From NCBI GenBank assembly GCA_964549615.1, contig CAZJVP010000051.1, positions 1 through 64,000 of the forward strand: 64,000 bases of DNA. Direction: 5' to 3'. A program made the position numbers and the translations under genes. Below the pieces are notes generated by a model. The model saw nothing but the letters and a program-made list of their open reading frames with translations. It was not told the origin of the DNA and searched no databases. Origin of the DNA: CAYVLA01 sp964549615 [NCBI: uncultured Thermococci archaeon] (GTDB lineage: Archaea; CAYQAE01; CAYVLA01). Positions within the stretch are counted from its first letter, which is position 1. Each line of letters opens with the position of its first letter. This document shows, in pieces, positions 1-8,464 of the stretch.

Positions 1-11
1 TCACGGTGACG

Positions 12-41
12 GATACTGCATACTGATACTGCATACTGATA
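12..41. repeat. Short tandem direct repeat (13-bp unit)
   Basis: The unit gatactgcatact occurs twice back to back (12-24, 25-37) and a third copy begins and breaks off after gata. It lies just upstream of a perfect inverted repeat. No gene is visible to its left inside the window. Its role is unknown; two units are too few to call an array. Confidence 0.8.
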
Positions 42-44
42 ATG

Positions 45-70
45 GTTCGCTAAGCACATACTTAGCGAAC
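45..70. repeat. 10-bp perfect inverted repeat
   Basis: GTTCGCTAAG (45-54) is exactly complementary to CTTAGCGAAC (61-70) across a 6-nt loop. The inner string aagcacatactt (52-63) recurs at 169-180, about 115 bp upstream of the small gene at 295. It could be a regulator-binding palindrome or an RNA hairpin; the sequence alone does not decide. Confidence 0.75.
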
Positions 71-294
71 TAAGTGGAGGGGCCCGGGAGTCTCGGGGAT
101 GATCAAGCATCACGGTGAAAGGTTGCAAAGAGCCCCACAGACAGATACACAGAACCAAAAGATTTATGAAGCACATACTTTCGGTTTACGTATCGGGAAA
201 CGGTGTCCGACCGTGCAGTCCCCTTTGATATGGACTGCGTTTTCCCGGAGTGTTTTACAGACAGAAAACGAAGCAAGAAGGAGGATGATGAAGG

Positions 295-579
295 ATGGTC
301 GGTGAGGAGCCGTCTTTTGAGATAGTTGACATCTCGGAGGTCCCGCGGAGGAGATGGACGAAGTATTCCAGAATCGTTGAAGAGGCCATCAGGCTTCCTG
401 ACGACAAGGCCCTGAAGCTTCAGAGGGTCGGGATCAACATTCCAGCACTTCGGGCTGCATTGAGGAAGAATCGGGCCGGGCAGTATTCTTTCCGCATCTC
501 TAGGGGTGGAGAGTTCGTCTATGTCTTTAAGGTTGGGAAGGATGCGGGAAAAAAGAAGAGGGTAGGTAAGATCTCGTGA
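295..579 (+). CDS. Small uncharacterised protein (94 aa)
   Basis: I do not recognise the family. The protein is basic, with a C-terminal KKKR patch, no signal peptide and no membrane segment. A central motif PALRAALRK is followed by a beta-like stretch ending FVYVFKV. The ATG at 295 follows a GGAGG-type ribosome site about 10 nt upstream. The C-terminal half resembles a reverse-strand frame at about 677-802 (shared pattern ALRAAL, then YxF, then VYV), so two diverged copies face each other around a tRNA-like 3' end. This arrangement suggests a small accessory or mobile-element gene family, but that is inference. Small, DNA-binding-like size and charge are compatible with a regulator. Confidence 0.5.
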   Translation: MVGEEPSFEIVDISEVPRRRWTKYSRIVEEAIRLPDDKALKLQRVGINIPALRAALRKNRAGQYSFRISRGGEFVYVFKVGKDAGKKKRVGKIS

Positions 580-599
580 CGGGGAGGGATTTATGCGAT

Positions 600-630
600 G
601 GAGCCGTTGGTTCAAGTCCCATCCCCTCCA
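600..630 (+). other. tRNA-like 3' end (T-arm and acceptor strand)
   Basis: The sequence carries a T-loop TTCAAGT, a following CCCAT arm and an acceptor-like CCCCTCC plus discriminator A at 630. The candidate 5' T-stem GTTGG pairs with one mismatch. A GGAGGG string at 583-588 could pair with the acceptor strand, but only 50 nt separate the ends, too few for D and anticodon arms. A GGAGGGG string also sits at about 76-82 without a following D-arm. This is either a tRNA remnant, an integration-site duplicate or a 3' half of a heavily interrupted gene. I could not build a complete tRNA. Confidence 0.4.
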
Positions 631-667
631 CTTCTCCTGGGGGCTCCATGCTGCCTTCATGCCCTCT

Positions 668-946
668 CTGCCTTGCCCACTTCTTGGTACAGACGTAGAC
701 GCATCCTGGGGTCTTGGCTACCACAAACTTGTAACCCTTGTGTCTCCACAAGGCAGCGCGAAGCGCAGACACACCTACGAGGCTGCGCTCGATCCGTAGC
801 GCCTGACCGAGCAGGTGGGGCGAGCCTCGATGGTTGATGAAGGCATTCGAGATCCTCCTCATTGGATCGGATTCTCGATAGTAGGAAGGCGAGTCGAGTT
901 GGACCAAAGGGAAGGCAATCAAGCTAGTAGAGATGGCCTGCGCCAA
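668..946 (-). pseudogene. Diverged reverse-strand homolog of the 295-579 protein
   Basis: Reading the reverse strand, residues encoded by about 802-677 give the pattern ALRAALWRHKG, then YKFVV, then CVYVCTKK. It matches the C-terminal half of the protein at 295-579 in order and spacing. The open frame continues without a stop through the tRNA-like sequence to 527, so the original 3' end seems to be lost, and the N-terminal half shows only weak likeness. I read it as a degraded or rearranged copy. A functional 139-residue protein cannot be excluded. Confidence 0.4.
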
Positions 947-1160
947 GTCGGACCGGCCTCTTGACTTCTAGAATGGCGAAAACCCAGATAGCTATCCACG
1001 CTTGCCACAGAGCTCTTCTGCTCGGCTCCGACCTGAAGCTCTTGTCCGCTGGAATCACGCCAAATGGTGAGACTTAGCACTAACTGCCCACGCTAGGAGG
1101 CAGTTCAAAGTTCCCAGTACCGTAAACTTAGCTTCGCTTTTTGACCAGTCCGCCTCGCAC
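947..1160. other. Non-coding stretch, nothing recognised
   Basis: No convincing gene, structured RNA or TATA-start pair was found here. I looked for SRP RNA and RNase P RNA signature strings on both strands and did not see them. It belongs to the gene-poor accessory stretch at the left edge. Confidence 0.4.
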
Positions 1161-1790
1161 TCAGTAGTTGATGGCCAGCAGGACTATGCTCGTGCCGAAT
1201 GCAAGGGCCCAGACACGCTTGTCCCATTGGAATATCTTCTGTCCGTCGAGGATCATGAAAGGAAGGCAGTTCCAGACCGCGATCAGCGAATTAAGGTAGG
1301 CCCCCTCCCTGAGAAACGGGGCGGCGGGAATTACTGCGGATAGGGCCATGAAGGCCACCGCAAGTGCCATGTTGAAGGCCGATCCCGAAAGGGAGATCAC
1401 TCCCTCCTCTTCCCTAGAGATTCCGATGCCGTATATCCTGACGGCTCCTAGGGCCGCGAAGATGAACCCCACGAGAGCGCTCACAAGCGCCAAGACGAGG
1501 CCAATCGGCCATATCTGGTAGGCCGCCCAGTAGCCGAATCTCATGGCCATGTACTTGTGTGCGAGCTCGTGCCCGATGAAACCGACGCCGACCGTGAGGA
1601 TGGCCCAGCAAAACCTGGCGGGATCGAACCGGCCGGCATAGATTGTGAAGGCCAGGCCTAGGACGGCAGCTGAAAGAAGGATCTGGGCAGTCTCCCAGCC
1701 GCTCGGCAGCAATGACCCCGTTGATGTTCTCATGGCAGAAACCCGCATAGATTCCGAGGCCAGAGGCGTCTCAGAAAGACTTTTATCCAA
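1161..1790 (-). CDS. Site-2 protease-like M50 zinc metalloprotease
   Basis: Predicted intramembrane metallopeptidase that would cut membrane-anchored substrates, as in regulated intramembrane proteolysis. Seen directly: HELAH at residues 74-78 (zinc ligands H74 and H78, catalytic E75) in a hydrophobic helix, several further membrane segments, and NCLPFMILDG near the C-terminus, matching the third zinc-ligand LDG motif of the family. The length of 209 residues is normal for a minimal M50B enzyme without PDZ domain. The longest frame begins with TTG. A TATA-like box on the reverse strand near 1797-1807 would put transcription start inside it, so the ATG at 1748 is an alternative start. The substrate cannot be told from context. 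Confidence 0.85.
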   Translation of the reverse strand: MDKSLSETPLASESMRVSAMRTSTGSLLPSGWETAQILLSAAVLGLAFTIYAGRFDPARFCWAILTVGVGFIGHELAHKYMAMRFGYWAAYQIWPIGLVLALVSALVGFIFAALGAVRIYGIGISREEEGVISLSGSAFNMALAVAFMALSAVIPAAPFLREGAYLNSLIAVWNCLPFMILDGQKIFQWDKRVWALAFGTSIVLLAINY

Positions 1791-1926
1791 AAGCGCTCAA
1801 ATATGCTTTCCGAAGAGCCCCGCAAAGCTCGATAACCGTAGGATGCCGTGAAACCGTCCGAAGGGAGTCATTCGCGCTTTGCCGAAGTGGGGCTCGCCGA
1901 AGCCGACCGCGACGCGAGGTGAGAAA

Positions 1927-2127
1927 GTGACCATACGGGTTTCAAGCCTCTACGATAAGGAGGTCTTCAGCAGTTCCGGGAACCATATAGGGAGAATAGA
2001 GAACGTCATGATCGAGGCCCGTGAGGGGCGCGTCTCCGCCATCCTGCTCAAAGGGCGGACCGGCATTCCCTTCGATAGGGTCATGGCCGTGGGGGACGTC
2101 GTCATAGTGAAGGCGACTAAGACCTAG
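1927..2127 (+). CDS. PRC-barrel domain protein
   Basis: A single small beta-barrel of about 66 residues. The pattern LYDKEVFSSSG, then GxIEN, then GRVSAILLK and a final VGDVVIV strand is typical of archaeal stand-alone PRC-barrel proteins, which are related to the RimM and photosynthetic reaction centre H barrel. I chose the GTG at 1927 because a GAGGTGA ribosome site precedes it by about 5 nt; a TTG at 1879 would add 16 unlikely residues. Archaeal PRC-barrel proteins are proposed to take part in RNA metabolism or cell division (CdpB group), but nothing here assigns this member. Confidence 0.8.
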   Translation: MTIRVSSLYDKEVFSSSGNHIGRIENVMIEAREGRVSAILLKGRTGIPFDRVMAVGDVVIVKATKT

Positions 2128-2140
2128 GAGAAGGCAACGG

Positions 2141-3556
2141 TCACTTCTCCACCCTCATCGCTTGGAGGAGCCTTCTGGTTACGCTTTCCTTTACCATCGA
2201 GATGAGCATCTGAGAGTCCTGCGTGCCGCTGAAAACTCCCAGGGGCACGGTCGCGCCAGCCGAAGTGGGATGGCCGCCCGTTGATCCGAGGTCGCCGAAG
2301 CCCCGCTTCATCACATCTGCCACGTTCATTCTGACGTCCTTCGTTCTAGCGTTTACCACGATGTTCTCGTTGACGATCGCGAACACGAACGCGGTCGAGA
2401 CGCCCTCCAGCTTCAGCAGGTACTCGCAGGCTTGAGGGATCGCGTCCCGGTTCTTGATCACCCCCGCGGTGGAGATCACAACATCCCGCACGAAATCCCT
2501 GTTCTGGATCGCCACCGCCAGCGCATCGGCCGTATCCATGGACACGCTTGGCGATTTGACTTTCTCCAAGAGATCCTGATCGGAAAGGGGCACCAGGTGA
2601 TTCACCGCCATGATGTCGTCCGGGCTCATCCCGCGAGTGAACTCCGCGGTGTCTGTCATGATGCCGTAGAGGAGGGCAGATGCCAGCTTCTTGTCCGGGG
2701 TTATTCCCGCAAGCTCCAAGTACTGGGTCATTATGGCGGAGGTGGACCCAGTTGACGTCCTGATGTCGAGGAAATCCGCGTTCAAGGTCCTGTCGTGCAG
2801 GTGGTGGTCGATGATTATCTGCGGCGTCCTGTCGGCGGTTAAGGCGCTCACGTAGCTCAGGTTTGAGACATCGACAAGGGCGATGCTCTTGTAGGTCCTG
2901 AGTATGTGCTTCGTTATCACGTCGACGCGGGTCAGCTTCGTCCCTAGAAGGTTGACTAGCGCCCTGTTCTCGTCCCGGCCTATCTCCCCGGCGTACATGA
3001 TCTCGGTTTCGACGCCCTCCTTCTTGGCGAGTTCTGCGAGCGCCGAAGCGCTGGCCACAGCATCGGGGTCTGGATTGTCGTGAATCAGGATCGCCAGCCG
3101 TCCGTCGCCGGATCTCATGATGGATCTGAGCCTGGTGAGCTTGTTCAGGGGTCGCATCTTCGCCAACTCCTCGTTGACGAAGTCGGCGGCGGCCTCAGTC
3201 TGTGCATACACCCTGTCGACCATCAGGCGCTTTAGCGCTGGCACGTCTATGCCCTTCTCGCCGATCGCTACCACGAACTTGTCGGGATACTCACGTTTGA
3301 TGGTCTCACATATCTCCCTAGTATCCCTGGATGACTCCCCCATCACCACGACGACGTCCGCTTCATCCTTAAGCCTCGCGCGGGCCAGGGTCGTCAAGTT
3401 CCTGGGCTTCCCCACCACGACCCCGTAGCCCGCTTCGCGGAGTTCCCTAGCCTTTTCCTCGTCATCATGGACGATGGTGACGTCTTCTTTCAGCGTCTTC
3501 TTGATGAACTCCGCTATCCTGAGGGTGACGTCGTTACACCCCAACACCATGTACAT
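2141..3556 (-). CDS. TrkA-N / DHH-DHHA1 family phosphoesterase
   Basis: The protein has three parts. Residues 1 to about 120 form a Rossmann TrkA-N-like domain, usually NAD or nucleotide binding. Residues about 150-340 form a DHH phosphoesterase domain with DNPDPDAVAS and IDHH metal-ligand motifs. The C-terminal DHHA1 domain has GGHPTSAGA. This architecture is common in archaea and related to NrnA/RecJ-type enzymes that cleave short oligonucleotides or cyclic-dinucleotide products; the substrate of this archaeal group is not settled. The length of 471 residues is usual. A TATA-like box at about 3597-3605 on the reverse strand serves it, back to back with the promoter of the coiled-coil gene. 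Confidence 0.9.
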   Translation of the reverse strand: MYMVLGCNDVTLRIAEFIKKTLKEDVTIVHDDEEKARELREAGYGVVVGKPRNLTTLARARLKDEADVVVVMGESSRDTREICETIKREYPDKFVVAIGEKGIDVPALKRLMVDRVYAQTEAAADFVNEELAKMRPLNKLTRLRSIMRSGDGRLAILIHDNPDPDAVASASALAELAKKEGVETEIMYAGEIGRDENRALVNLLGTKLTRVDVITKHILRTYKSIALVDVSNLSYVSALTADRTPQIIIDHHLHDRTLNADFLDIRTSTGSTSAIMTQYLELAGITPDKKLASALLYGIMTDTAEFTRGMSPDDIMAVNHLVPLSDQDLLEKVKSPSVSMDTADALAVAIQNRDFVRDVVISTAGVIKNRDAIPQACEYLLKLEGVSTAFVFAIVNENIVVNARTKDVRMNVADVMKRGFGDLGSTGGHPTSAGATVPLGVFSGTQDSQMLISMVKESVTRRLLQAMRVEK

Positions 3557-3703
3557 GGAGCCTTCCCCGAACGAGGCGACTGCGACCCAGGACCGTTATA
3601 ATATGTTTTTCGTAGACCTCAGAAGTGCCCACGGTGAGACCTACGGGAGGCCGGAAACACTGGTCGAAAAACAATAAATATCCGCGGGCCTCAGTGGCGC
3701 AGG
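3557..3703. promoter_or_regulatory. Divergent promoter region
   Basis: It separates the DHH gene (reverse) from the coiled-coil gene (forward). Reverse-strand TATA-like box: ATATTATAAC near 3597-3606. Forward TATA-like box: aataaatatcc near 3673-3683, about 25 bp before the ATG at 3704. The forward gene is probably read from a very short leader. Confidence 0.55.
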
Positions 3704-4576
3704 ATGCCTCTCAGCGCCAAGGATCTTGAGGCCAAGATCGACGCACTTTACGAAACGGCCAGACAGATCCAGATGGAAAGGGACGAACTGAACGAAAAGG
3801 CCCGCAGGTTCCGCGAGAGAAGGGACGAGCTCAATAGCCAGGTCAGGGAGCTGTTGATGAAGGCGGACGAGTGCCGGGCGCAGCGTGACAGAATCAACGC
3901 CCAGATAAGGGCCCACAAGAAGAGGAGGGACGAGGTCACCAACGCGGCAAGGCTCGCTCGGGCGAAGATGAGAGAGATGGGCATTGACATTAGAAAGATG
4001 CCGAGGCTTCCCTCCGAGGAGGAGATAAAGGAGAAGATTGACCGCATAGAGTGGGAGATTCAGACGCGGGTGCTCAGCGTCCAGGCCGAAAGGAAGCTCG
4101 TCGAGAAGGCCCAGAGGCTGAGAAAGGAGCTTCAGGAGGCCCACGCGTTGCGGGAGAGGCTCAGGGAAGTGGGCGACAAGAGGGTTGAGGCAGAGGCATT
4201 GCGGATTAGTTCCAACAAGCTTCACTCCAAGATAATCTCGCTCTCACACGAGTCCCAGCTTCACCACCGGAGGATGATGGAGTTCCTCGAACAGGCAAGG
4301 CCTCGAAGAGAGGAGGCGGATGCCAATCATCGGAAAATGATGGAGTTGATCCAGCAAGCCGATCAGAAGCACGCTGAGCTAATGGCGATCAGGCAGGAGA
4401 TCGCCAAACTGACCGAGAAGGAGCGAGACCTGGATCGCAAGAAGGAAGAGAGAAGGTCTCTGGCCTCGGAGAAGAAACTGAGGAAGAGGGCGGAGGAGGC
4501 GTTGGAGAAGCTGAGGGCCGGCCAGAAGGTTGAGCTCCAGGACCTCATGCTGCTCAGGGAACTCAACCTCATGTGA
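3704..4576 (+). CDS. Archaeal coiled-coil protein (COG1340 type)
   Basis: The sequence is almost wholly charged heptad repeat, rich in E, K and R, from residue 5 to about 280, with motifs such as RDELNEKARRFRERRDELN near the N-terminus. It has no membrane segment or enzyme motif. Length and repeat style match the uncharacterised archaeal coiled-coil family COG1340, which is sometimes wrongly labelled phosphoserine phosphatase in databases. Function is unknown; a structural or scaffold role is a guess. The start ATG at 3704 lies close to the predicted transcription start. It ends 1 bp before the convergent Lhr helicase gene. Confidence 0.8.
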   Translation: MPLSAKDLEAKIDALYETARQIQMERDELNEKARRFRERRDELNSQVRELLMKADECRAQRDRINAQIRAHKKRRDEVTNAARLARAKMREMGIDIRKMPRLPSEEEIKEKIDRIEWEIQTRVLSVQAERKLVEKAQRLRKELQEAHALRERLREVGDKRVEAEALRISSNKLHSKIISLSHESQLHHRRMMEFLEQARPRREEADANHRKMMELIQQADQKHAELMAIRQEIAKLTEKERDLDRKKEERRSLASEKKLRKRAEEALEKLRAGQKVELQDLMLLRELNLM

Positions 4577-4577
4577 C

Positions 4578-7436
4578 TCAGTCCCAGAACCTTCTTGTCC
4601 TGACGTACAACTTCTCCTGGGAGAATATGTCCCTAAGGAGATCCTCCTCGCTGCGGTGGAGCTTGGACAGGACTCGAGCCGCGGTCTGGGGTCCGATGCC
4701 CCTCGCCGCCATGGTCATCATCGCCCACTTTCCATACTCCGAGACGAGGTCGGCGCTGAGCCTTGCCCTATCCGCAAGCTCCTTCTGAGCCCGGCTGAGC
4801 CTGCCGCCCTGGCTTCTGCGGCGAAGGGCTTCCTCCGTCTGCACGTCGCCCGCCCGAAGAGCCGCAAGGACCCTTGAGCCGCACGACAGGCAACGGGGAC
4901 GGTCGTCCGCCTCCTCAACCCTAAGCTTTCTCGAGGCAAGGCAGTTCATGCAGACCAGCTTCATCCTCTTGGCCATGAGCCTATTCCTGAGGATCGACAT
5001 GATCTCCATCACCGGACTCTCGGCCGAGATTATGTCCGAGAAGCCGTCTTGTAGGAGAGCTGGGGAGGCGAAGGGGGAGACCTCGTTGCTGCGCACGATC
5101 TCTACCTTTATGCGGCCGGCCCTAATGTCCTCGAAGATCGAAGCGACCGTGGCTGGGTCAAGCTTCTCCAACATGATCTCGTTGAAGGCTTCGTCGAAGA
5201 GCGGCGTGTCCTCGTAGACCAAAGCTAGCCTATCCAGGCTTATGGAGCTATAGTCGACGTCCCTACGCATCGCACCGAACCTCTTCGCGACTTGAACCAG
5301 GCGCCACTTGAACAGGGAGGTTCGTTTCATCACGATCCGCAGCACAGGCACTATGTGTTCGGGATCCAGGTCCATTATGGTCTGGAGCACGAGCTCGGGC
5401 TTACCGGATCCATCCGGGAAAGTGAACACTATCCTGTAGGGGTCAACCTTCACTCCCACCGCCGCGCCGAACCTCGCAGTCAGAAGCGCTGCCACGATCC
5501 TGGCAATCGTCTCGTTCGCCTTCGTGCCGAAGCACCCGTGGAAGATGACCTTGTCTTGGTACGCCTCCAGAACCAGGTTCGTGTCGGTGGCGACGACGCT
5601 GCTCCTCAACTGGGACCTCACGTACTGCCTGATCAGGGAGAGCTCTGCTTTGCCTATGTGGTAGTCGGAGAGAATTCTCTCCTCGTCAAACCCGTCGCAG
5701 AGTAATGCCCGGAGCCTGCCCACCTCTTGCGCGACCTCGTATGGCACGGGTATCATCTCCCCTATCCAACCGGGAATCGCGCCTACCGGGTTCACCACCG
5801 GTGACACGAGGACCTTGTTCTCCTCTATGTCCAGGATCGACCATGCCTCGCCCTTGGTGATGAAAACCGTGCCACGTTCGGCCCTGGTTGCGACGAACTC
5901 CTCGTCCAATGTGCCTATGGTCTGATTGTTGACGATGTTGACGATCCTGAACTTCTTGACGTCGGGTATTGTGCTAAGGTTCTCGAAGTAGTACTGCCAT
6001 GCTGCACGCTTGCGCCTCAGAGTGCTCTGATCCATCCACACCATATCCTGGCTCTCCAGCTGCCTGACGACCCGCATGAGATCCTCGGGGCTGAGATCCC
6101 TGTAGGGATGGGCCCTCCGGACGACCGAAAGTATCTTGGACGCTGGAACCAGGGGCTCCTCAAGGCACATTCCCACGATCTGATGGGCCAGCACGTCGAG
6201 CGATCGCTCGGGCATCAGCGTCCGTTCTATCTCTTCACTTGCGGCTCTCCTAGCGATGACCATGGACTCCAAGACGTCGTCGGGATCGACCGTCACGATC
6301 ACGCCCTTTGAGGTCTGTCCGGTCCTGTGTCCTGACCTTCCGACTCTTTGGATAAGGCGGCAGACTTGGCGCGGCGACATATACTGAACGACCAGGTCCA
6401 CGCTCCCCACGTCGATGCCAAGCTCCATGGATGAGGTACATATGATGCCCTTGATCTCTTCGGACTTGAACTTCCTCTCGGCCTCGATCCTGACCGTGGA
6501 GGAAAGGGAGCTGTGGTGGACATCAACGGCTGCCCCTCTGTCCCAAAGGTTGAATCTGGATGAGAGCACCTCGGCCATGTCCCGCGTGTTGACGAAGACG
6601 AGGGTCGACCTGTGGGCATCGACGAGTTCCCTCACACGCCTGAGCCTTGCAGCGCTCTTCCTGGAGACCATTATCTTCTTGGATATCTTCTCGTCCCCGG
6701 CCTTGGGCCGGGGGAACTCGACAGTCAAGGAAACGTCCCTGAAGAAGGCCGTCCTGCAAATCTCTACCTTTCGGTTTCCGCCGAGAAAGCGCGCCACCAG
6801 CTCCGGCGACCCGACCGTCGCGGAGAGCCCGATCCTCTGGAACTCCCCTGCGAGTTCCACAAGCCTTTCCAGTCCGACCGCGAGCTGTACGCCTCGCTTG
6901 TCCTCGGCAAGCTCGTGAATCTCGTCGACCACGACGAACCTGACTCCGCTCAGATGCCTCCTCATCGTCGATCCTGGAAGTATTGCCTGGAGGGTCTCGG
7001 GCGTGGTGATCAGGATATCCGGCGGCCTGACGGCCTGCCGCCTCCGTTCCTTGGCAGGGGTGTCTCCGTGCCTTACCTGGACCTTGAAGCCTAGGTCTTG
7101 GCCCCACCACTCGAGCCTGTCGAGGAGGTCCCTGTTCAGCGCGCGGAGCGGGGCTACGTAGAGAACGCTTATCCCCTTGGACCTGCCGTCCCGGATCATC
7201 CTATCTAGGATCGGCAGGATGGCCGCCTCAGTCTTTCCCTCCCCCGTGGGGCCGATGACGAGGACGTGACCGCCGCGCCTGACTGCAGGGATCGCCTCCT
7301 GCTGTATCGACGTGGGCTTCGTGAAGCCCCTGCGCCGCAGGGCATCGTTTATCTTCGGGTGCAGGTCCGTGAAGACGTTCGGTCCAGGCGGCCCCGGTGT
7401 TTCCGCCAGGGAAAGCTGCTTAGTCTCGGCCATCAA
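4578..7436 (-). CDS. Lhr-like ATP-dependent DNA/RNA helicase
   Basis: Superfamily 2 helicase of the archaeal Lhr group, linked to DNA repair and replication-fork processing. Seen: Walker A GPTGEGKT at residues 62-69, DEIH at 171-174, SAT at 205-207 and motif VI QRVGRSGHR. The long C-terminal part has a four-cysteine cluster (CMNC, then CLSC) typical of the Lhr zinc-ribbon-like tail. The length of 952 residues fits. The gene overlaps the end of priS by 17 bp and reads in the same direction, so the two are very likely cotranscribed and translationally coupled, which supports a role at replication forks. Confidence 0.92.
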   Translation of the reverse strand: MMAETKQLSLAETPGPPGPNVFTDLHPKINDALRRRGFTKPTSIQQEAIPAVRRGGHVLVIGPTGEGKTEAAILPILDRMIRDGRSKGISVLYVAPLRALNRDLLDRLEWWGQDLGFKVQVRHGDTPAKERRRQAVRPPDILITTPETLQAILPGSTMRRHLSGVRFVVVDEIHELAEDKRGVQLAVGLERLVELAGEFQRIGLSATVGSPELVARFLGGNRKVEICRTAFFRDVSLTVEFPRPKAGDEKISKKIMVSRKSAARLRRVRELVDAHRSTLVFVNTRDMAEVLSSRFNLWDRGAAVDVHHSSLSSTVRIEAERKFKSEEIKGIICTSSMELGIDVGSVDLVVQYMSPRQVCRLIQRVGRSGHRTGQTSKGVIVTVDPDDVLESMVIARRAASEEIERTLMPERSLDVLAHQIVGMCLEEPLVPASKILSVVRRAHPYRDLSPEDLMRVVRQLESQDMVWMDQSTLRRKRAAWQYYFENLSTIPDVKKFRIVNIVNNQTIGTLDEEFVATRAERGTVFITKGEAWSILDIEENKVLVSPVVNPVGAIPGWIGEMIPVPYEVAQEVGRLRALLCDGFDEERILSDYHIGKAELSLIRQYVRSQLRSSVVATDTNLVLEAYQDKVIFHGCFGTKANETIARIVAALLTARFGAAVGVKVDPYRIVFTFPDGSGKPELVLQTIMDLDPEHIVPVLRIVMKRTSLFKWRLVQVAKRFGAMRRDVDYSSISLDRLALVYEDTPLFDEAFNEIMLEKLDPATVASIFEDIRAGRIKVEIVRSNEVSPFASPALLQDGFSDIISAESPVMEIMSILRNRLMAKRMKLVCMNCLASRKLRVEEADDRPRCLSCGSRVLAALRAGDVQTEEALRRRSQGGRLSRAQKELADRARLSADLVSEYGKWAMMTMAARGIGPQTAARVLSKLHRSEEDLLRDIFSQEKLYVRTRRFWD

Positions 7437-8385
7437 GAGTCCCCTTTCGGCGATGCACGAACTCCGGCACCGCGTCCCGCATGGGCTCGAAATCGTTAGG
7501 GTCTTTGACCAACATGCACTTCATGCTGACCTTCGAGTGAAGGCTGCTCGGCAGCCTTATGATTCTCTTCTCGTCCATGGTTACCTTGGCGTCGGTCAGG
7601 GACGCGGCCAGGGTGGAGAGGAAGCCGAGGAGCGCGCCCAACCTCTTCTCGCCCAATAGGTTGTTCAGCGCGATCCTGTCCCTCGCGGACAAGGCGTTCA
7701 GTATCTGCTCCTTTTCCTTGATTGCACGGTTGGAAACCGTGCTGGGAAGGGGGCTCAAGTTCTCTTTCCTGGCCCTTCTCAGGATCCACGAAATCCGCCT
7801 CCTGAACAGAGCGCTGTAGCCTCCTTCCATGAAGAGGTCCCCGGGAACCCTTCCGCCGGACACGTAGTCCAAGATCTTTCTGCGCCCGGACGAACCTATC
7901 ACGCTTATGCTGGGGTCCAAGGCTCTGATGTGGTACCCACGGCCCGAGTAGACCAGATAGATCTCCCGCAGGGCAAGATCTCCCCTCAGGGCGTCGATGT
8001 AGTCCAGGGCCAGTTGCTTGGCATCATTCAAGCACACCTCGCAAACGTTGCCGGGCGAGCATTGGCAGGACCGGACGGGCAGGTCCTTCGCGTCGATGTC
8101 GAAGGCCAGTTCGGTTCTGAACATCCCTTCCCTCCTCTCGGGGTGTCTGTAGAAAGCCACGCTGCAGTAGGCCGAATAAGGTGCTCGAACCAGCAGGTAT
8201 TTCGCGAGATCGTCGGGGCTGCGGATCACATTGTACCGGTCATTGGGGCCACTACCATCGTGGTCGAAGGCGAACTCCCTGGAGCTTATGCCGTCGGTGA
8301 CGAAGGCGGGCAGGTCATGGATCGACCACTCCGACTGGTAGTATGACCTCTGTTCCTCTTTGGACGCTTCGCCGTATAGTGCCAT
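7420..8385 (-). CDS. priS: DNA primase small (catalytic) subunit PriS
   Basis: Catalytic subunit of the archaeo-eukaryotic primase, which makes RNA primers at replication forks with PriL. Metal-binding D96 and D98 lie in FDIDAKD. A zinc knuckle is formed by C107, C109, C115 and C118. The nucleotide-binding motif SGRGYH is at 147-152. The length of 321 residues is slightly short for the family. A reverse-strand TATA-like box near 8413-8423 places the transcription start close to the ATG at 8385. priL is not in the window. It heads the priS-lhr unit. Confidence 0.95.
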   Translation of the reverse strand: MALYGEASKEEQRSYYQSEWSIHDLPAFVTDGISSREFAFDHDGSGPNDRYNVIRSPDDLAKYLLVRAPYSAYCSVAFYRHPERREGMFRTELAFDIDAKDLPVRSCQCSPGNVCEVCLNDAKQLALDYIDALRGDLALREIYLVYSGRGYHIRALDPSISVIGSSGRRKILDYVSGGRVPGDLFMEGGYSALFRRRISWILRRARKENLSPLPSTVSNRAIKEKEQILNALSARDRIALNNLLGEKRLGALLGFLSTLAASLTDAKVTMDEKRIIRLPSSLHSKVSMKCMLVKDPNDFEPMRDAVPEFVHRRKGTLDGRD

Positions 8386-8464
8386 GTCCCCGTCTCACTC
8401 CTGACGTCTACGGCATAAATATTGTCTTTTGGGTCACGAAGATTGGCTGCCTCGGGGTGGCGTA

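Noticed and set aside
12-41. CRISPR-like repeat
   Set aside because: Only two full 13-bp units without spacers; no cas genes in the window.
640-1160. SRP RNA or RNase P RNA gene
   Set aside because: Signature loops were not found on either strand.
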